Below, piece after piece: positions 52,129-60,870 of a stretch of 64,000 bases of DNA (within the stretch, counting starts at the first letter, position 1; each line of letters opens with the position of its first letter). The position numbers and the translations under genes are program-made. The notes beneath the pieces are model-generated. The model saw only the letters and a list, made by a program, of their open reading frames with translations, was not told the origin of the DNA and did no database searches. Origin of the DNA: Muribaculum sp. An289 (lineage in GTDB: Bacteria; Bacteroidota; Bacteroidia; Bacteroidales; UBA932); assembly GCF_002159555.1 (NCBI RefSeq), contig NZ_NFIV01000002.1, forward strand, positions 186,001 through 250,000, written 5' to 3'.

Positions 52129-52905
52129 ATGATAATTTTGTTTAGAATTTTTGAATACCGCAAGAATAATCCCGGTCTGGGGTGCGCAAAGCTATACCTG
52201 ATAGTCAAACGGTTATTTGAGAATACCGGTAGTATGCCCGGACGGGACGCGTTCATAGAGCTGCTTCGCAAGAACGGCCTGATGGTACGTCTCAAACACC
52301 GTCGTCACTACAGGACGACAGACTCAAGACACCACTACCGTAAGTATCCAAACCTTATTGCCGACATAGTCCCATCCCGTCCCAATGAGATATGGGTAAG
52401 CGACATCACATACGTGGAGACAGATGAAGGAGTATGCTATCTGTCCCTCATAACGGATGCCTATTCGCACAAGATTGTAGGCTGGGCCGTAGGTCCCACA
52501 TTGGAGACGGCATACCCGTTGGAGGCCCTGAGGATGGCGTTGGCAACGATTGACGATGTCACGGCATCCCGTCTCATCCATCACTCTGACCGGGGCTGCC
52601 AGTATTGCAGCAACGAGTATGTCTCGGAACTGAGAAAACATCACGTGAGCATAAGCATGACCCAAAGCGGAGACCCTCTCGAAAACGCCATTGCAGAACG
52701 TGCCAACGGCATATTGAAGGTAGAGTGGCTGTACAAGATGAAAATACCGACCAGGGATGAATGCCGGTCAATACTGAGCAGGATAATAGACTTTTACAAT
52801 ACACAGCGGCCACATATGAGTATCGGAATGCAGACACCGGAAACGGTGCATCAGCAGGCAGGAGAACAGAGGCGGTGCTGGAAAAACAGTTATGCCATGG
52901 GATAA
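52129..52905 (+). pseudogene. IS3-family transposase OrfB, N-terminally truncated
   Basis: This frame keeps the HTH_21 region (EYRKNNPGLGCAKLYLIVKR) and the full integrase core with the DDE residues: VSDITYVETDEGVCYLSL, IHHSDRGCQYCSNEY and SGDPLENAIAERANG, then FYNTQRPHMSIGMQTPE. About 25 residues of the normal N-terminus and all of OrfA are absent, so it is unlikely to transpose alone. The open frame reaches back to 52045, but that part reads through the preceding terminator. Confidence in the family is high; the start is arbitrary. Confidence 0.85.
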
Positions 52906-52936
52906 AATGAAAAAATAGGCATATATTTGCCGGCGT

Positions 52937-52968
52937 GTTCAGGTGCTGCGGTACCGCAGCACCTGAAC
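52937..52968. repeat. Perfect 32-bp palindrome
   Basis: GTTCAGGTGCTGCGGT is followed at once by its exact reverse complement, with no loop. It lies between the transposase stop and the IS end. No T-run follows, so it is not an ordinary terminator. Together with the IS end repeats it accounts for most of 52906-53105. Confidence 0.85.
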
Positions 52969-53177
52969 AGAACCAACCAGTCAGGCTCGAACACTGTAAA
53001 TCAAAACAGTGATTCTGTAAAGACTTTTAGAGATAAAAACACCGGCTGTAAACACAGTCAGTGATACTGTAAACCATATTAGTTAATCCGCTCTAAAAGT
53101 GTCAACCTAAATCAGGGAAGTTCATGCAACCTTGATACTATTGAAGGAAAGCATTGTTTTTGCTTCAAAAATCGGCT

Positions 53178-53222
53178 ATAATCAGCCAAATCGCATAAAA
53201 TTTTGAGGATTTGGCTGATTAT
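53178..53222. promoter_or_regulatory. 15-bp inverted repeat before the ATPase gene
   Basis: ATAATCAGCCAAATC (53178-53192) and GATTTGGCTGATTAT (53208-53222) are exact reverse complements, 15 bp apart. The likely -7 box TATATTTG (53238-53245) begins 15 bp downstream, so the repeat covers the -33 region and may be an operator. Confidence 0.6.
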
Positions 53223-53266
53223 ATGATTAATTTGTTTTATATTTGTGAAGACAAAATTCTATAGTT

Positions 53267-54682
53267 ATGATAATAGGAAGAAAAGAAGAGCAGAAAATAT
53301 TGCTTTCGGCAGCACAGTCGGAGTACTCGGAGTTGATAGCAGTCTATGGTCGTAGGCGAGTAGGCAAGACCTATCTGATTCGTGAAACATTTGGCTATAA
53401 GTTCACATTCCAGCATACTGGTCTGGCAAATGCCAAGACAAAAGACCAGCTGTTCAGTTTTGCCATTTCACTTCGTGATGCCGGATACGATGATTGCCCA
53501 ATACCGCAATCGTGGTTGGAGGCATTCAGTCTGTTATCTCATTTCCTGAAGAATTCGACAGATGAGAAAAAGATAATCTTCCTGGACGAGCTTCCATGGA
53601 TGGATACGCCTCGTTCAAATTTCATTTCTGCTTTTGAACATTTCTGGAATGGATGGGCATCGGCTAGAAAGGATATAGTTCTGATAATTTGCGGTTCTGC
53701 TACATCATGGATTATCAACAAAGTGATTAATGACCATGGTGGACTTCATAACCGTGTTACACAACGCATAGCACTTCAGCCTTTTACTTTGCGTGAGTGT
53801 GAAATGTTTGCCCAAAACAGAGGTCTTGAAATGAGCAGGTATCAAATAGCCGAGTGCTATATGGTGTTGGGAGGCATACCTTTCTATTGGAGTATGCTTG
53901 AAAAGGGGCTCAGTCTTGCTCAAAATATTGATAAGATTTTCTTTGCCAAGAATGGTAAACTTTCAAATGAGTTTAACCAACTCTATGCATCGTTATTCAA
54001 GTCACCGGAACAATATATAGATGTCGTAACTGCTCTTGGCCGTAAAAAAGTTGGAATGACTCGCGAGGAGATTATGACTGCAATTGACAAACCGAGCAAC
54101 GGGACATTGAGTAAGGTGCTTGATGAGTTGGAGTACTGCGGTTTCATCCGAAAATACAGTAGCTATGGCAAAAAGACAAAACAGGCAATCTATCAATTAG
54201 TCGATAACTATACGCTCTTTTATTTCAAGTTTATCCAGCAAAACAAGAATAATGACGAGCATTTCTGGTCTGTGTCTATAGATTCTGCAACGCATCGAGC
54301 GTGGAGTGGTTTGGCTTTCGAACGCCTGTGTATGGCCCATACACAGCAAATCAAGGCTGGACTGGGTATTTCAGGAGTATTGAGTAACATCTACTCATGG
54401 CGAAAAGAGGCAGATGAAAATGGCAACGGAGCACAAATAGATTTGCTGATAGACCGTAATGACCATGTAATAAATGTCTGCGAGATGAAATACTCTATGT
54501 CTGAGTTCACTATTGATGCTGATTACGAACGCGAGCTGCGTAACAAAAAGAGTTTGTTTATCGAGACTACAAAAACACGTAAGGCGGTACATCTTACGAT
54601 GGTCACTACCTACGGGGTCCGTCAGAACTCGCATTCGGGAGTTGTACAAAGTGAGATAACATTGGAGGATTTGTTTGGGTAA
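53267..54682 (+). CDS. Archaeal-type AAA ATPase with DUF234 nuclease-like C-terminus
   Basis: This 471-residue protein belongs to a family abundant in Bacteroidota. The ATPase has Walker A YGRRRVGKTYLI (about 26-37), Walker B KIIFLDELPWMD and the sensor region VLIICGSATSW. A winged-helix part follows (about 255-320, NGTLSKVLDELEYCGFI). The C-terminal DUF234 domain has AQIDLLIDRNDHVINVCEMK, which matches a PD-(D/E)xK nuclease-like core. Function is unknown; a defence or DNA-maintenance role is possible. It sits behind an IS remnant with its own promoter and is convergent with mnmA. Confidence 0.85.
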   Translation: MIIGRKEEQKILLSAAQSEYSELIAVYGRRRVGKTYLIRETFGYKFTFQHTGLANAKTKDQLFSFAISLRDAGYDDCPIPQSWLEAFSLLSHFLKNSTDEKKIIFLDELPWMDTPRSNFISAFEHFWNGWASARKDIVLIICGSATSWIINKVINDHGGLHNRVTQRIALQPFTLRECEMFAQNRGLEMSRYQIAECYMVLGGIPFYWSMLEKGLSLAQNIDKIFFAKNGKLSNEFNQLYASLFKSPEQYIDVVTALGRKKVGMTREEIMTAIDKPSNGTLSKVLDELEYCGFIRKYSSYGKKTKQAIYQLVDNYTLFYFKFIQQNKNNDEHFWSVSIDSATHRAWSGLAFERLCMAHTQQIKAGLGISGVLSNIYSWRKEADENGNGAQIDLLIDRNDHVINVCEMKYSMSEFTIDADYERELRNKKSLFIETTKTRKAVHLTMVTTYGVRQNSHSGVVQSEITLEDLFG

Positions 54683-54718
54683 GCTATAGCATATGGATAT
54701 ATGTTTATGTCTCAATCC

Positions 54719-56029
54719 CTACCTTAGTATAGGCCCGCTCCCGAGCATTTCATCCCCGTCATACCAGACGGCGAATTGCCCGGGAGTTATTCCTCTCTGT
54801 TGCTGTTCGAAGATGATATACAGCCCATTGTCGCGTTTTACGAGAATGGCGTCCTGAAGCGGCTGGCGGTAACGGATACGCACTTTGTAACGGCGCGTTT
54901 CGCCGTTTTTCATTTCAAGGTCGCGGCGGATCCAGTGTATTTCGCTGTTGTCTATGAACAGTGCCGGACGGAGCAGGCCGGGATGGCAGTCGCCCTCGCC
55001 GACATAAATGGTATTGGTCTCCGTATCGGTGGCGATGATGAATATCGAGTCTTTGTGCCCTCCGATATTCAGGCCCTTGCGCTGTCCGATTGTGTAGAAC
55101 TGCACTCCCTGGTGTTCCCCTATGGTCTTGGCGTAAACCGGCGCGGGAGCGAGCCCGCTCTCCCTTTCCGCCTTCCTCTGTTTTCTCGAAGGTTTGTGCC
55201 ATACTATGGCCTCCCTGTCATATACGAGAGGCGAGCTTAAAATATTCAATGAATTGTCATCCAGGTTTTTAATCAGGCTTTCATCGGCTTTCAGCCTTCC
55301 GTATATTTCCTCCCTCTCTTTGTATGCGGGGCAGTTTTCATAATATGGCAGGAAGACTTCCACTACATCGCCGGGACGGCTCTGGATTTTCTGCTGGAGG
55401 AATGTCGGAAGGTCTATTTTTCCGACAAAGCATATTCCCTGCGAGTCTTTCTTGTCGGCTGACGGCAGGTCTGCTTCGGCGGCGATTTTCCTAACTTCCG
55501 GCTTGAGCAGGTGTCCGATTGGGAAAAGGGCTTTCGAAAGCTGTTCCTGGGACAGTTGGCAGAGAAAATAACTTTGGTCCTTATTCGGGTCGCTTCCGGC
55601 CAGTATCCTGTAAACCTGTCCGCCATTCGCCCCTGAAACGGTCTCTTTTCTGCAATAATGCCCTGTGGCGACCATTTCGGCCCCCATTTTCAGCGCACAG
55701 TCGAGAAAGGCATCGAACTTGATTTCCCTGTTGCACATTACATCCGGATTGGGAGTGCGGCCCTTTGCGTATTCGGCGAACATGTAGTCCACCACTTTTT
55801 CCCTGTAAATTTTACTCAAATCGACAAAATAGAAAGGTATCCCGATTTTTCTTGCCACAAGTTCCGCCACAAAACGGTCTTCCTCCCATTCGCAATCCCC
55901 GTGCAATGTCCCGGTCGTATCATGCCAGTTCTGCATGAACAGTCCGAACACATCATGTCCTGCCTCTTTCAGGAGCAGGGCGGCCACGCTCGAATCGACT
56001 CCGCCCGACAAACCGACAGCTATCTTCAT
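54719..56029 (-). CDS. mnmA: tRNA-specific 2-thiouridylase
   Basis: MnmA puts sulfur on U34 of tRNA-Glu, tRNA-Gln and tRNA-Lys. The 436-residue protein has the PP-loop GLSGGVDSS (6-14), RTPNPDVMCNREIKF with catalytic Cys99, ATGHYCR, KDQSYFLCQL and the second cysteine in DSQGICFVG. A ~70-residue charged insert before the GLNIGGHKDSIF region is longer than in E. coli. I start at the ATG at 56029, because a minus-strand TAAATTTG (56060-56067) lies just upstream and overlaps the longer start. Confidence 0.95.
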   Translation of the reverse strand: MKIAVGLSGGVDSSVAALLLKEAGHDVFGLFMQNWHDTTGTLHGDCEWEEDRFVAELVARKIGIPFYFVDLSKIYREKVVDYMFAEYAKGRTPNPDVMCNREIKFDAFLDCALKMGAEMVATGHYCRKETVSGANGGQVYRILAGSDPNKDQSYFLCQLSQEQLSKALFPIGHLLKPEVRKIAAEADLPSADKKDSQGICFVGKIDLPTFLQQKIQSRPGDVVEVFLPYYENCPAYKEREEIYGRLKADESLIKNLDDNSLNILSSPLVYDREAIVWHKPSRKQRKAERESGLAPAPVYAKTIGEHQGVQFYTIGQRKGLNIGGHKDSIFIIATDTETNTIYVGEGDCHPGLLRPALFIDNSEIHWIRRDLEMKNGETRRYKVRIRYRQPLQDAILVKRDNGLYIIFEQQQRGITPGQFAVWYDGDEMLGSGPILR

Positions 56030-56256
56030 CTTATCCTGATTCCAAAATATTTTACGGCGCAAATTTAAAAACTTGTTTTGAGAAGCCGCCTAAGAACCTC
56101 CTTAAAATTTCAAGCACCATCCAAACTGCTCCAGATTTTCCGTCCGATTAAACTTTTCTCCGCTTCCGATTTGAAAATTTTTCTATCTTATTGATAATCA
56201 ATGCGGATTTTTCTGCATTGTTAAACTTTTTATTTTCCCATGAAACTTTCATAAGA

Positions 56257-56264
56257 TAATTTTG
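56257..56264 (+). promoter_or_regulatory. -7 box before the tandem secreted-protein array
   Basis: TAATTTTG fits TAnnTTTG, 43 bp before the first ATG at 56308. The -33 partner is only a T-rich stretch. Confidence 0.5.
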
Positions 56265-56307
56265 CTGTCGATAAATCAAGAAAACTATGAGTTTAAAAAT
56301 TAAAGCC

Positions 56308-56874
56308 ATGAAACGTTCAGTAATATTTACATTGTCAATGCTATCGTCAATTTTGTGCAGCATCAGCCTGTTTGCCCAGACCGGTTCCGGTTCTGCCGTA
56401 CAGCTTGACGGATACGATTTCTCCACCTTCACCATCAACGGGTTCGAAGTGGCCGGGCCGGAATACACGGAACAGGACATAATCAGAGTTTTCGGGCAAC
56501 CGGATACTGTACTATATGAATTTGGAAGGACTTATATGTATGAGCGGAAGATAAAGATTCTCAACAAAGAAGTCGGTACGGGTGATTATTACATACAAAT
56601 TACTTTGCCTGGCAGTTCCGGTCCCATAATAGGCGCTTTTGTCGCAGATACCTCTTCCGTCATGAACGGTTACATCCGTGTGGGTGATCCGGTCTTGAAA
56701 GTCTATGATATGGGTGGCAGGTTTAAAGATAACAAATCTAACTTCAAAGGCGATGGTTCCGGATATATTTGGTGGTGTCCATCGGGTTGGGGCAATGCGG
56801 ATTGGATTGTGTGTCCTGAAATCTCATATGACAAGGACGGGAAGATTACCAGTTTCGGTATATGGACACTTTAA
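56308..56874 (+). CDS. Small secreted protein, array member 1
   Basis: This 188-residue protein has a signal peptide ending near SLFAQTG, then the array-wide block DGYDFSTFTINGFEVAGPEY and TEQDIIRVFGQPDT. The rest is shared with member 2 (IRVGDPVLKVYDMGGRF, then WWCPSGWGNADWIVCPEIS). The pattern of a glycine-anchored VFGQPDT followed by an aromatic strand recalls BamE/SmpA-type folds, but I cannot assign it. Function is unknown. Members 2, 3 and 4 follow in the same direction. Confidence 0.8.
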   Translation: MKRSVIFTLSMLSSILCSISLFAQTGSGSAVQLDGYDFSTFTINGFEVAGPEYTEQDIIRVFGQPDTVLYEFGRTYMYERKIKILNKEVGTGDYYIQITLPGSSGPIIGAFVADTSSVMNGYIRVGDPVLKVYDMGGRFKDNKSNFKGDGSGYIWWCPSGWGNADWIVCPEISYDKDGKITSFGIWTL

Positions 56875-56941
56875 AACGCTTGCTTCGGATTTAAAGTTAG
56901 GAGGGGGATGGTCCCTTCCTTGCTTAAAAAAAATTAAAGCC

Positions 56942-57511
56942 ATGAAACGTTCAGTAATATTTACAGCATTGTCGGTGTTATCGTCAATTTTGTGCGGCAT
57001 CAGTCTGTTTGCCCAGACCGGTTTCGATTCTGTCGGACAGTTTGACGGATACGATTTCTCCACTTTCACCATCAATGGGCTTGAAGTAGGCGGGCCGGAA
57101 TACACGGAACAGGATATCATCAGGGCATTCGGACAACCGGATACTGTGGAATTTGACGAGTTCGGTTATACTTATTTATATGAGGAAAAAATCAAAATAC
57201 TTAACAAAGAAATGGGCACGGGGAGTTATTCTGTACAAATAACTTTATTTAATAATCCCGGGCCTATTACGTGTGTATATATAGCTGATGAGACATGCTT
57301 GATAAATGGTTATATCAGAGTAGGAGACAGGATATCAAAGGCTTATGAAATGGGTGGTAGATTCCAAGATTATAAATTTGATTTTAACGACGGTTCGGGA
57401 TATGTTATGTGGTGTCCGTCCGGTTGGGGCAATGCAGATTGGATTGTGTGCCCGAAAATCACGTATGATAAAGATGGAATAATTGCTAGTTTCAGCATTT
57501 GGCTATATTAA
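56942..57511 (+). CDS. Small secreted protein, array member 2
   Basis: This 189-residue paralogue of member 1 starts MKRSVIFTALSVLSSILCGI (signal peptide) and continues with the same GYDFSTFTINGLEVGGPEY and FGQPDT block. The C-terminal half is a diverged version of member 1 (YIRVGDRISKAYEMGGRFQD). The frame is open from 56705, but that part overlaps member 1 in another frame. The untranslated AAAAAAATTAAAGCC before the ATG is also repeated before member 3. Confidence 0.8.
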   Translation: MKRSVIFTALSVLSSILCGISLFAQTGFDSVGQFDGYDFSTFTINGLEVGGPEYTEQDIIRAFGQPDTVEFDEFGYTYLYEEKIKILNKEMGTGSYSVQITLFNNPGPITCVYIADETCLINGYIRVGDRISKAYEMGGRFQDYKFDFNDGSGYVMWCPSGWGNADWIVCPKITYDKDGIIASFSIWLY

Positions 57512-57576
57512 AAGTTACTTAAACAAAAGGTTAAGGAGAAGTTTTCCCTTTTCTCGTTTTGAAAAAAATTAAAGCC

Positions 57577-58149
57577 ATGAAACGTTCAGTAATATTTACA
57601 GCATTGTCGGTGTTATCGTCAATTTTGTGCGGCATCAGTCTGTTTGCCCAGACCGGTTTCGATTCTGCCGGACAGTTTGAAGGATACGATTTCTCCACTT
57701 TCACCATCAATGGGCTTGAAGTAGGCGGACCGGAATACACGGAACAGGACATCATCAGGGCATTCGGACAACCGGATTCGGTGGAACTCGGAGAATTCGG
57801 ATACACATACATCATGCTAAAGGAGGCTTCATCCACACCGAAGAATTATATTCCGACAGGTGGAATATATGCGGCAGAAATTATCCTGCATACAAAACCA
57901 AAAGGAGCAATATACGTGGTCGGCATTTTTGATGAAAAATATACAGTCAACAATTTTATAAATGTCGGTGACAGCATGTCTAAAATATACGAAATGGATG
58001 GCGATTTCAAAGAAGTCCACTATAAAGAAGGTGACAGTTCCATATATTGGAGACCAACCGGATGGGAAAACATAGAATTTTTTAATTGTCCGCAATTCAT
58101 GATTGACAAAAACGGGACAATCATAGGCATAAGTCTATGGAGTTATTAA
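57577..58149 (+). CDS. Small secreted protein, array member 3
   Basis: This 190-residue paralogue is nearly identical to member 2 for about the first 70 residues (signal peptide, GYDFSTFTINGLEVGGPEY, FGQPDS). After that it diverges sharply: TYIMLKEASSTPKNYIPTGG and FDEKYTVNNFINVGDSMSKI keep only the general pattern. A sharp switch from high to low similarity is what recombination or selection for a variable C-terminus would give. Function unknown. Confidence 0.8.
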   Translation: MKRSVIFTALSVLSSILCGISLFAQTGFDSAGQFEGYDFSTFTINGLEVGGPEYTEQDIIRAFGQPDSVELGEFGYTYIMLKEASSTPKNYIPTGGIYAAEIILHTKPKGAIYVVGIFDEKYTVNNFINVGDSMSKIYEMDGDFKEVHYKEGDSSIYWRPTGWENIEFFNCPQFMIDKNGTIIGISLWSY

Positions 58150-58159
58150 AAAATATGAT

Positions 58160-58423
58160 ATGAAATTCATTACAATTATACTGATGTCGGTGTTATCGTC
58201 AATTTTGTGCTGCATCAGCCTGTTTGCCCAGACAGGTTCCGGTTCTGCCGTACAGTTTGAAGGATACGATTTCTCCACTTTCACCATCAATGGGCTTGAA
58301 GTAGGCGGACCGGAATACACGGAACAGGATATAATCAGAGTTTTCGGGCAACCGGATTCTGTGGAATTTAACGAGTTCGGTTATACTTATTTATATGAGA
58401 AAAAAATTTTAAACAGCTTCTAA
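58160..58423 (+). pseudogene. Small secreted protein, array member 4, truncated
   Basis: The 87-residue product has the conserved signal peptide and N-terminal block up to FGQPDSVEFNEFGYTYLYE, then ends KKILNSF. The C-terminal half is missing, apparently by deletion, since the following bases (AAAAGTTACTTAAACAA) match the spacer after member 2. It is probably a remnant, although a short secreted product is still possible. Confidence 0.75.
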
Positions 58424-58457
58424 AAGTTACTTAAACAATTTTGAAAAAATTAAAGTC

Positions 58458-58847
58458 ATGAAACATTTAATAATATTTTCCGCGATGGCGGTTACAGCTG
58501 TCGGTTATGTCGTTTATTTTTTTGTTTACCCTTTCGCGTTGGGAAAATTTCCCGATATCGGTGACACTATGGCCGTCGTCCTGATGCCTGTCATAGCTGC
58601 ATTGATTTTTGCAGGGATGTTCAGGTCGGAGGATGTAAAACGGGAAAGACCTGTTTTCGGTTATTGGGCTAAAGTCCTGTTCGTCTTTTATGTGCTTGCC
58701 ATCTGTGATTGTATTCCGGTCGTGGCCGGATGTGGCCAGCAGGCAAGTCTGTGGCCGCTACTTATCAATGTCGGGCTGTCCTTTTTCGCGGCCTTGGTAT
58801 GGGAGGCGGTTGTTAGGTTGCACAAGAAAACGATTTGCCGGGAATAA
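58458..58847 (+). CDS. Small membrane protein after the array
   Basis: This 129-residue protein has four predicted helices (for example MAVTAVGYVVYFFVYPFAL and TMAVVLMPVIAALIFAGMF). I do not recognise the family. The start region (GAAAAAATTAAAGTCATGAAAC) matches the leaders of the array members, so it was probably placed here by the same duplications. It might share transcription with them. Confidence 0.7.
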   Translation: MKHLIIFSAMAVTAVGYVVYFFVYPFALGKFPDIGDTMAVVLMPVIAALIFAGMFRSEDVKRERPVFGYWAKVLFVFYVLAICDCIPVVAGCGQQASLWPLLINVGLSFFAALVWEAVVRLHKKTICRE

Positions 58848-58943
58848 GAAGCTGTCTGACCGCTTTATGGAGCAGTTTTGGCGGACAGGTGCCGGATGGT
58901 TAAGAGAAACTTTTCCGGCACTTGTTTTTTGCTGTAATTTTCC

Positions 58944-58951
58944 TATCTTTG
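58944..58951 (+). promoter_or_regulatory. -7 box of the membrane regulator module
   Basis: TATCTTTG fits TAnnTTTG; CTTG at 58921-58924 lies 19 bp upstream as a near-match -33. The next ATG is at 58970. Confidence 0.6.
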
Positions 58952-58969
58952 CTGACAAATAAGGAAAAT

Positions 58970-59392
58970 ATGAAAAAGAAGATTCTGAAATCTTTGCTTT
59001 TGTCTCTGGCGATGTTTGCTTTTCTTACATTGTCCGATTTTGTTCAAAATCATGATTTCAGTATTGTTGAATGCCTTGAGAACGTGTATTTTTCCAGTCT
59101 GGTATTTTTTACAGCTTTGACTTATATCGTAATACGTCTTATACGCAAGCACGACTGGCGGATTCATGATTGGGTAGTTTTCTTTTTCATGCTTTATCCT
59201 TTGGCGGCAATGTTCTACCTGTTGCTTGTCTTCCTTGTGGGATATATGGCATTCGGGCAGGACGAGGACTTGAGTATTTTCAGGATTGCCTCGAGGCCGT
59301 TGGGCATTTCAATCACTATGACCGTGGCTTTCTATTTTTCATACAAAAAACGGCAGGTAAAAGCAGGGGAGGGTGACAGAGATGCAAGGTGA
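58970..59392 (+). CDS. Small membrane protein, partner of the HTH regulator
   Basis: This 140-residue protein has four predicted helices (ILKSLLLSLAMFAFLTLSDF, SLVFFTALTYIVIRLI, VVFFFMLYPLAAMFYLLLVF and SITMTVAFYFSY) and no family I recognise. The frame opens at 58922, but the ATG at 58970 follows the promoter box. It overlaps the downstream regulator by 11 bp, so the two are translated together and may form a complex. Confidence 0.72.
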   Translation: MKKKILKSLLLSLAMFAFLTLSDFVQNHDFSIVECLENVYFSSLVFFTALTYIVIRLIRKHDWRIHDWVVFFFMLYPLAAMFYLLLVFLVGYMAFGQDEDLSIFRIASRPLGISITMTVAFYFSYKKRQVKAGEGDRDAR

Positions 59393-60053
59393 TTTGAGGG
59401 CTGTCGTCATTTTCCTTATTGTCGTCATGGGAATATTCATGGCGGACGTTATCTATATCGGCATACGCATGTTCATTAAATACAGGCGGCAGGCTTCCGA
59501 AAAGAAACGCCTCGAAGAGCTTTATGCCAAGGCCGAAGCCCAGAAAAACGAACTGGAATCCATTGTTTCGGAGGGTTCCGTTAAGGATGAAGCCGTCCAT
59601 GAAGCCATTCTGAAACGTCTCTCGGTACTCGACGGGATCTTAGCTTCCAAGCTTATCGGCAGTGAGCAGTCTTACCGTTCTTCGGAGAAAGAACTGTCAG
59701 AGCTTTTGGATGACAAGGACGGTTTCATGGAGTCCACGAGGCTTTGTTTTTCCCGAAGCCATCCTGCATTCATCGAGCATCTTGAAAGTTGCGGCCTCAC
59801 GCAGTGGGAATGCGGCTATTGCTGCCTGTATGCGATGGGGTTGCGCGGCAAGGATGTCGGAAATTTTGTCAATCTTCCCGGGCACTACAATATCGACAGC
59901 ACCCTGCGGCGTAAGCTCGGTTTGGGCAGCCGGGATACCAATCTTAGCATATATCTTAAAAGACTGGCAGATTCCGGTGCCGTGCGGCCGGGACAGGGAC
60001 CGGAGCATGGACAGGATTCCGTTAAAACGGATTCTGTTAAAGCGGAACGATAA
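59382..60053 (+). CDS. Membrane-anchored HTH regulator
   Basis: The 223-residue protein has one N-terminal helix (AVVIFLIVVMGIFMADVIYI), a coiled coil (about 35-100) and a C-terminal domain with FSRSHPAFIEHLESCGLT, ECGYCCLYAMGLRGKDVGNF and RRKLGLGSRDTNLSIYLKRL. That C-terminal pattern is the LuxR-like HTH region that ends many membrane-bound TPR regulators in Bacteroidota. Here the TPR sensor is missing. A GGGGAGGG site precedes the ATG at 59382; a GTG at 59373 is less likely. It may report on the secreted array upstream, which is an inference from position. Confidence 0.7.
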   Translation: MQGDLRAVVIFLIVVMGIFMADVIYIGIRMFIKYRRQASEKKRLEELYAKAEAQKNELESIVSEGSVKDEAVHEAILKRLSVLDGILASKLIGSEQSYRSSEKELSELLDDKDGFMESTRLCFSRSHPAFIEHLESCGLTQWECGYCCLYAMGLRGKDVGNFVNLPGHYNIDSTLRRKLGLGSRDTNLSIYLKRLADSGAVRPGQGPEHGQDSVKTDSVKAER

Positions 60054-60134
60054 TTGCAGCATTTCCCCACGCCTTGACGGTGCGGTCGTTACAGACCATG
60101 AACGACTGTGAAGGCAGGAAAATTATGAATATTT

Positions 60135-60611
60135 ATGGAACAGAAATTTTTTACGATAAAATTCGATGAATATTCTTCGGCTGACGAGCTTCCGGCTGAA
60201 GACAGGGAACTGGTGCTTGCCGCCCGGGAGGCGACGGGCGGTTCATATGCTCCTTTTTCCAAATTCAATGTCGGCGCGGCTGTCAGGCTCGCGGACGGGA
60301 CCGTCATCAAAGGGGCCAATCAGGAAAATGCGGCCTTCCCGTCGGGACTTTGCGCCGAAAGGGTAGCCATGTTTTATGCCAATGCCTCACATCCCGATGT
60401 GCCTGTCGAAACATTGGCGGTAACGGCTTTCCAAAATGGCGATTTTTGCTCAGAGCCCGCTGCGCCCTGCGGTGCCTGCCGTCAGGTCATGGCCGAAGTG
60501 CAGAAGCGTTCCGGCAAGAAGATGCGTGTAATCCTTGCGGGGAAGGACCGGATTTATGTCTTTCCGTCAGTCGATTCGATACTGCCTCTGATTTTCAATA
60601 ATCTGGATTAA
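60135..60611 (+). CDS. cdd: Cytidine deaminase
   Basis: This 158-residue enzyme converts cytidine and deoxycytidine to uridine forms in pyrimidine salvage. The zinc and catalytic residues are in CAERVA (Cys73, Glu75) and PCGACRQ (Cys112, Cys115), with the substrate loop SYAPFSKFNVGAAV at 37-50. Length is slightly above the tetrameric form (about 132) owing to N-terminal residues. It is followed by the SRP RNA gene. Confidence 0.95.
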   Translation: MEQKFFTIKFDEYSSADELPAEDRELVLAAREATGGSYAPFSKFNVGAAVRLADGTVIKGANQENAAFPSGLCAERVAMFYANASHPDVPVETLAVTAFQNGDFCSEPAAPCGACRQVMAEVQKRSGKKMRVILAGKDRIYVFPSVDSILPLIFNNLD

Positions 60612-60652
60612 TAACCTTGGTAATCTGGGCTAATAATCTGGATTGAAAAATT

Positions 60653-60682
60653 TTTGCAATATCGGAAAAATGTTTACCTTTG
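60653..60682 (+). promoter_or_regulatory. Promoter of the SRP RNA gene
   Basis: TTTG (60653-60656), an 18-bp spacer and TACCTTTG (60675-60682), placing the start of transcription near 60688. Confidence 0.75.
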
Positions 60683-60687
60683 CATTC

Positions 60688-60784
60688 GGGTAAGTCATAC
60701 ACGACCAGCTCCTATTGAACTCCCCCAGGGCCGGAAGGCAGCAAGGGTAGATGGTTGTAGCGGTGCGATGTATTCAGCTTACCC
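60688..60784 (+). ncRNA. ffs: Signal recognition particle RNA (4.5S type)
   Basis: The ~97-base RNA has the universal SRP domain IV loop GGCCGGAAGGCAGCAAGGGTA (first 20: GGCCGGAAGGCAGCAAGGGT), flanked by AGCTCCTATTGAACTCCCCC and its partner strand. The ends GGGTAAG (60688-60694) and CTTACCC (60778-60784) pair, and a TTTTTC run follows as terminator. Confidence 0.93.
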
Positions 60785-60870
60785 TTTTTCTTTTTTAGCA
60801 TACCCTTTTCATTTTGCCCGCTCCCCCGGGAATATTGTTCCCAACGGTATTCCTCATCTGTCTTTTTAGG

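Larger units (their letters stand above)
52100..53105 (+). mobile_element. 5'-truncated IS3-family element
   Basis: The transposase OrfB core is followed by an end region with repeated CAGTGATwCTGTAAA (53007-53021, 53059-53073) and CTCTAAAAGTGTC (53091-53103), which looks like an IS terminus. A 10-bp inverted copy, ACTTTTAGAG, lies at 53023-53032. OrfA and the left end are missing: the upstream gene's terminator lies where they should be. Confidence 0.7.
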
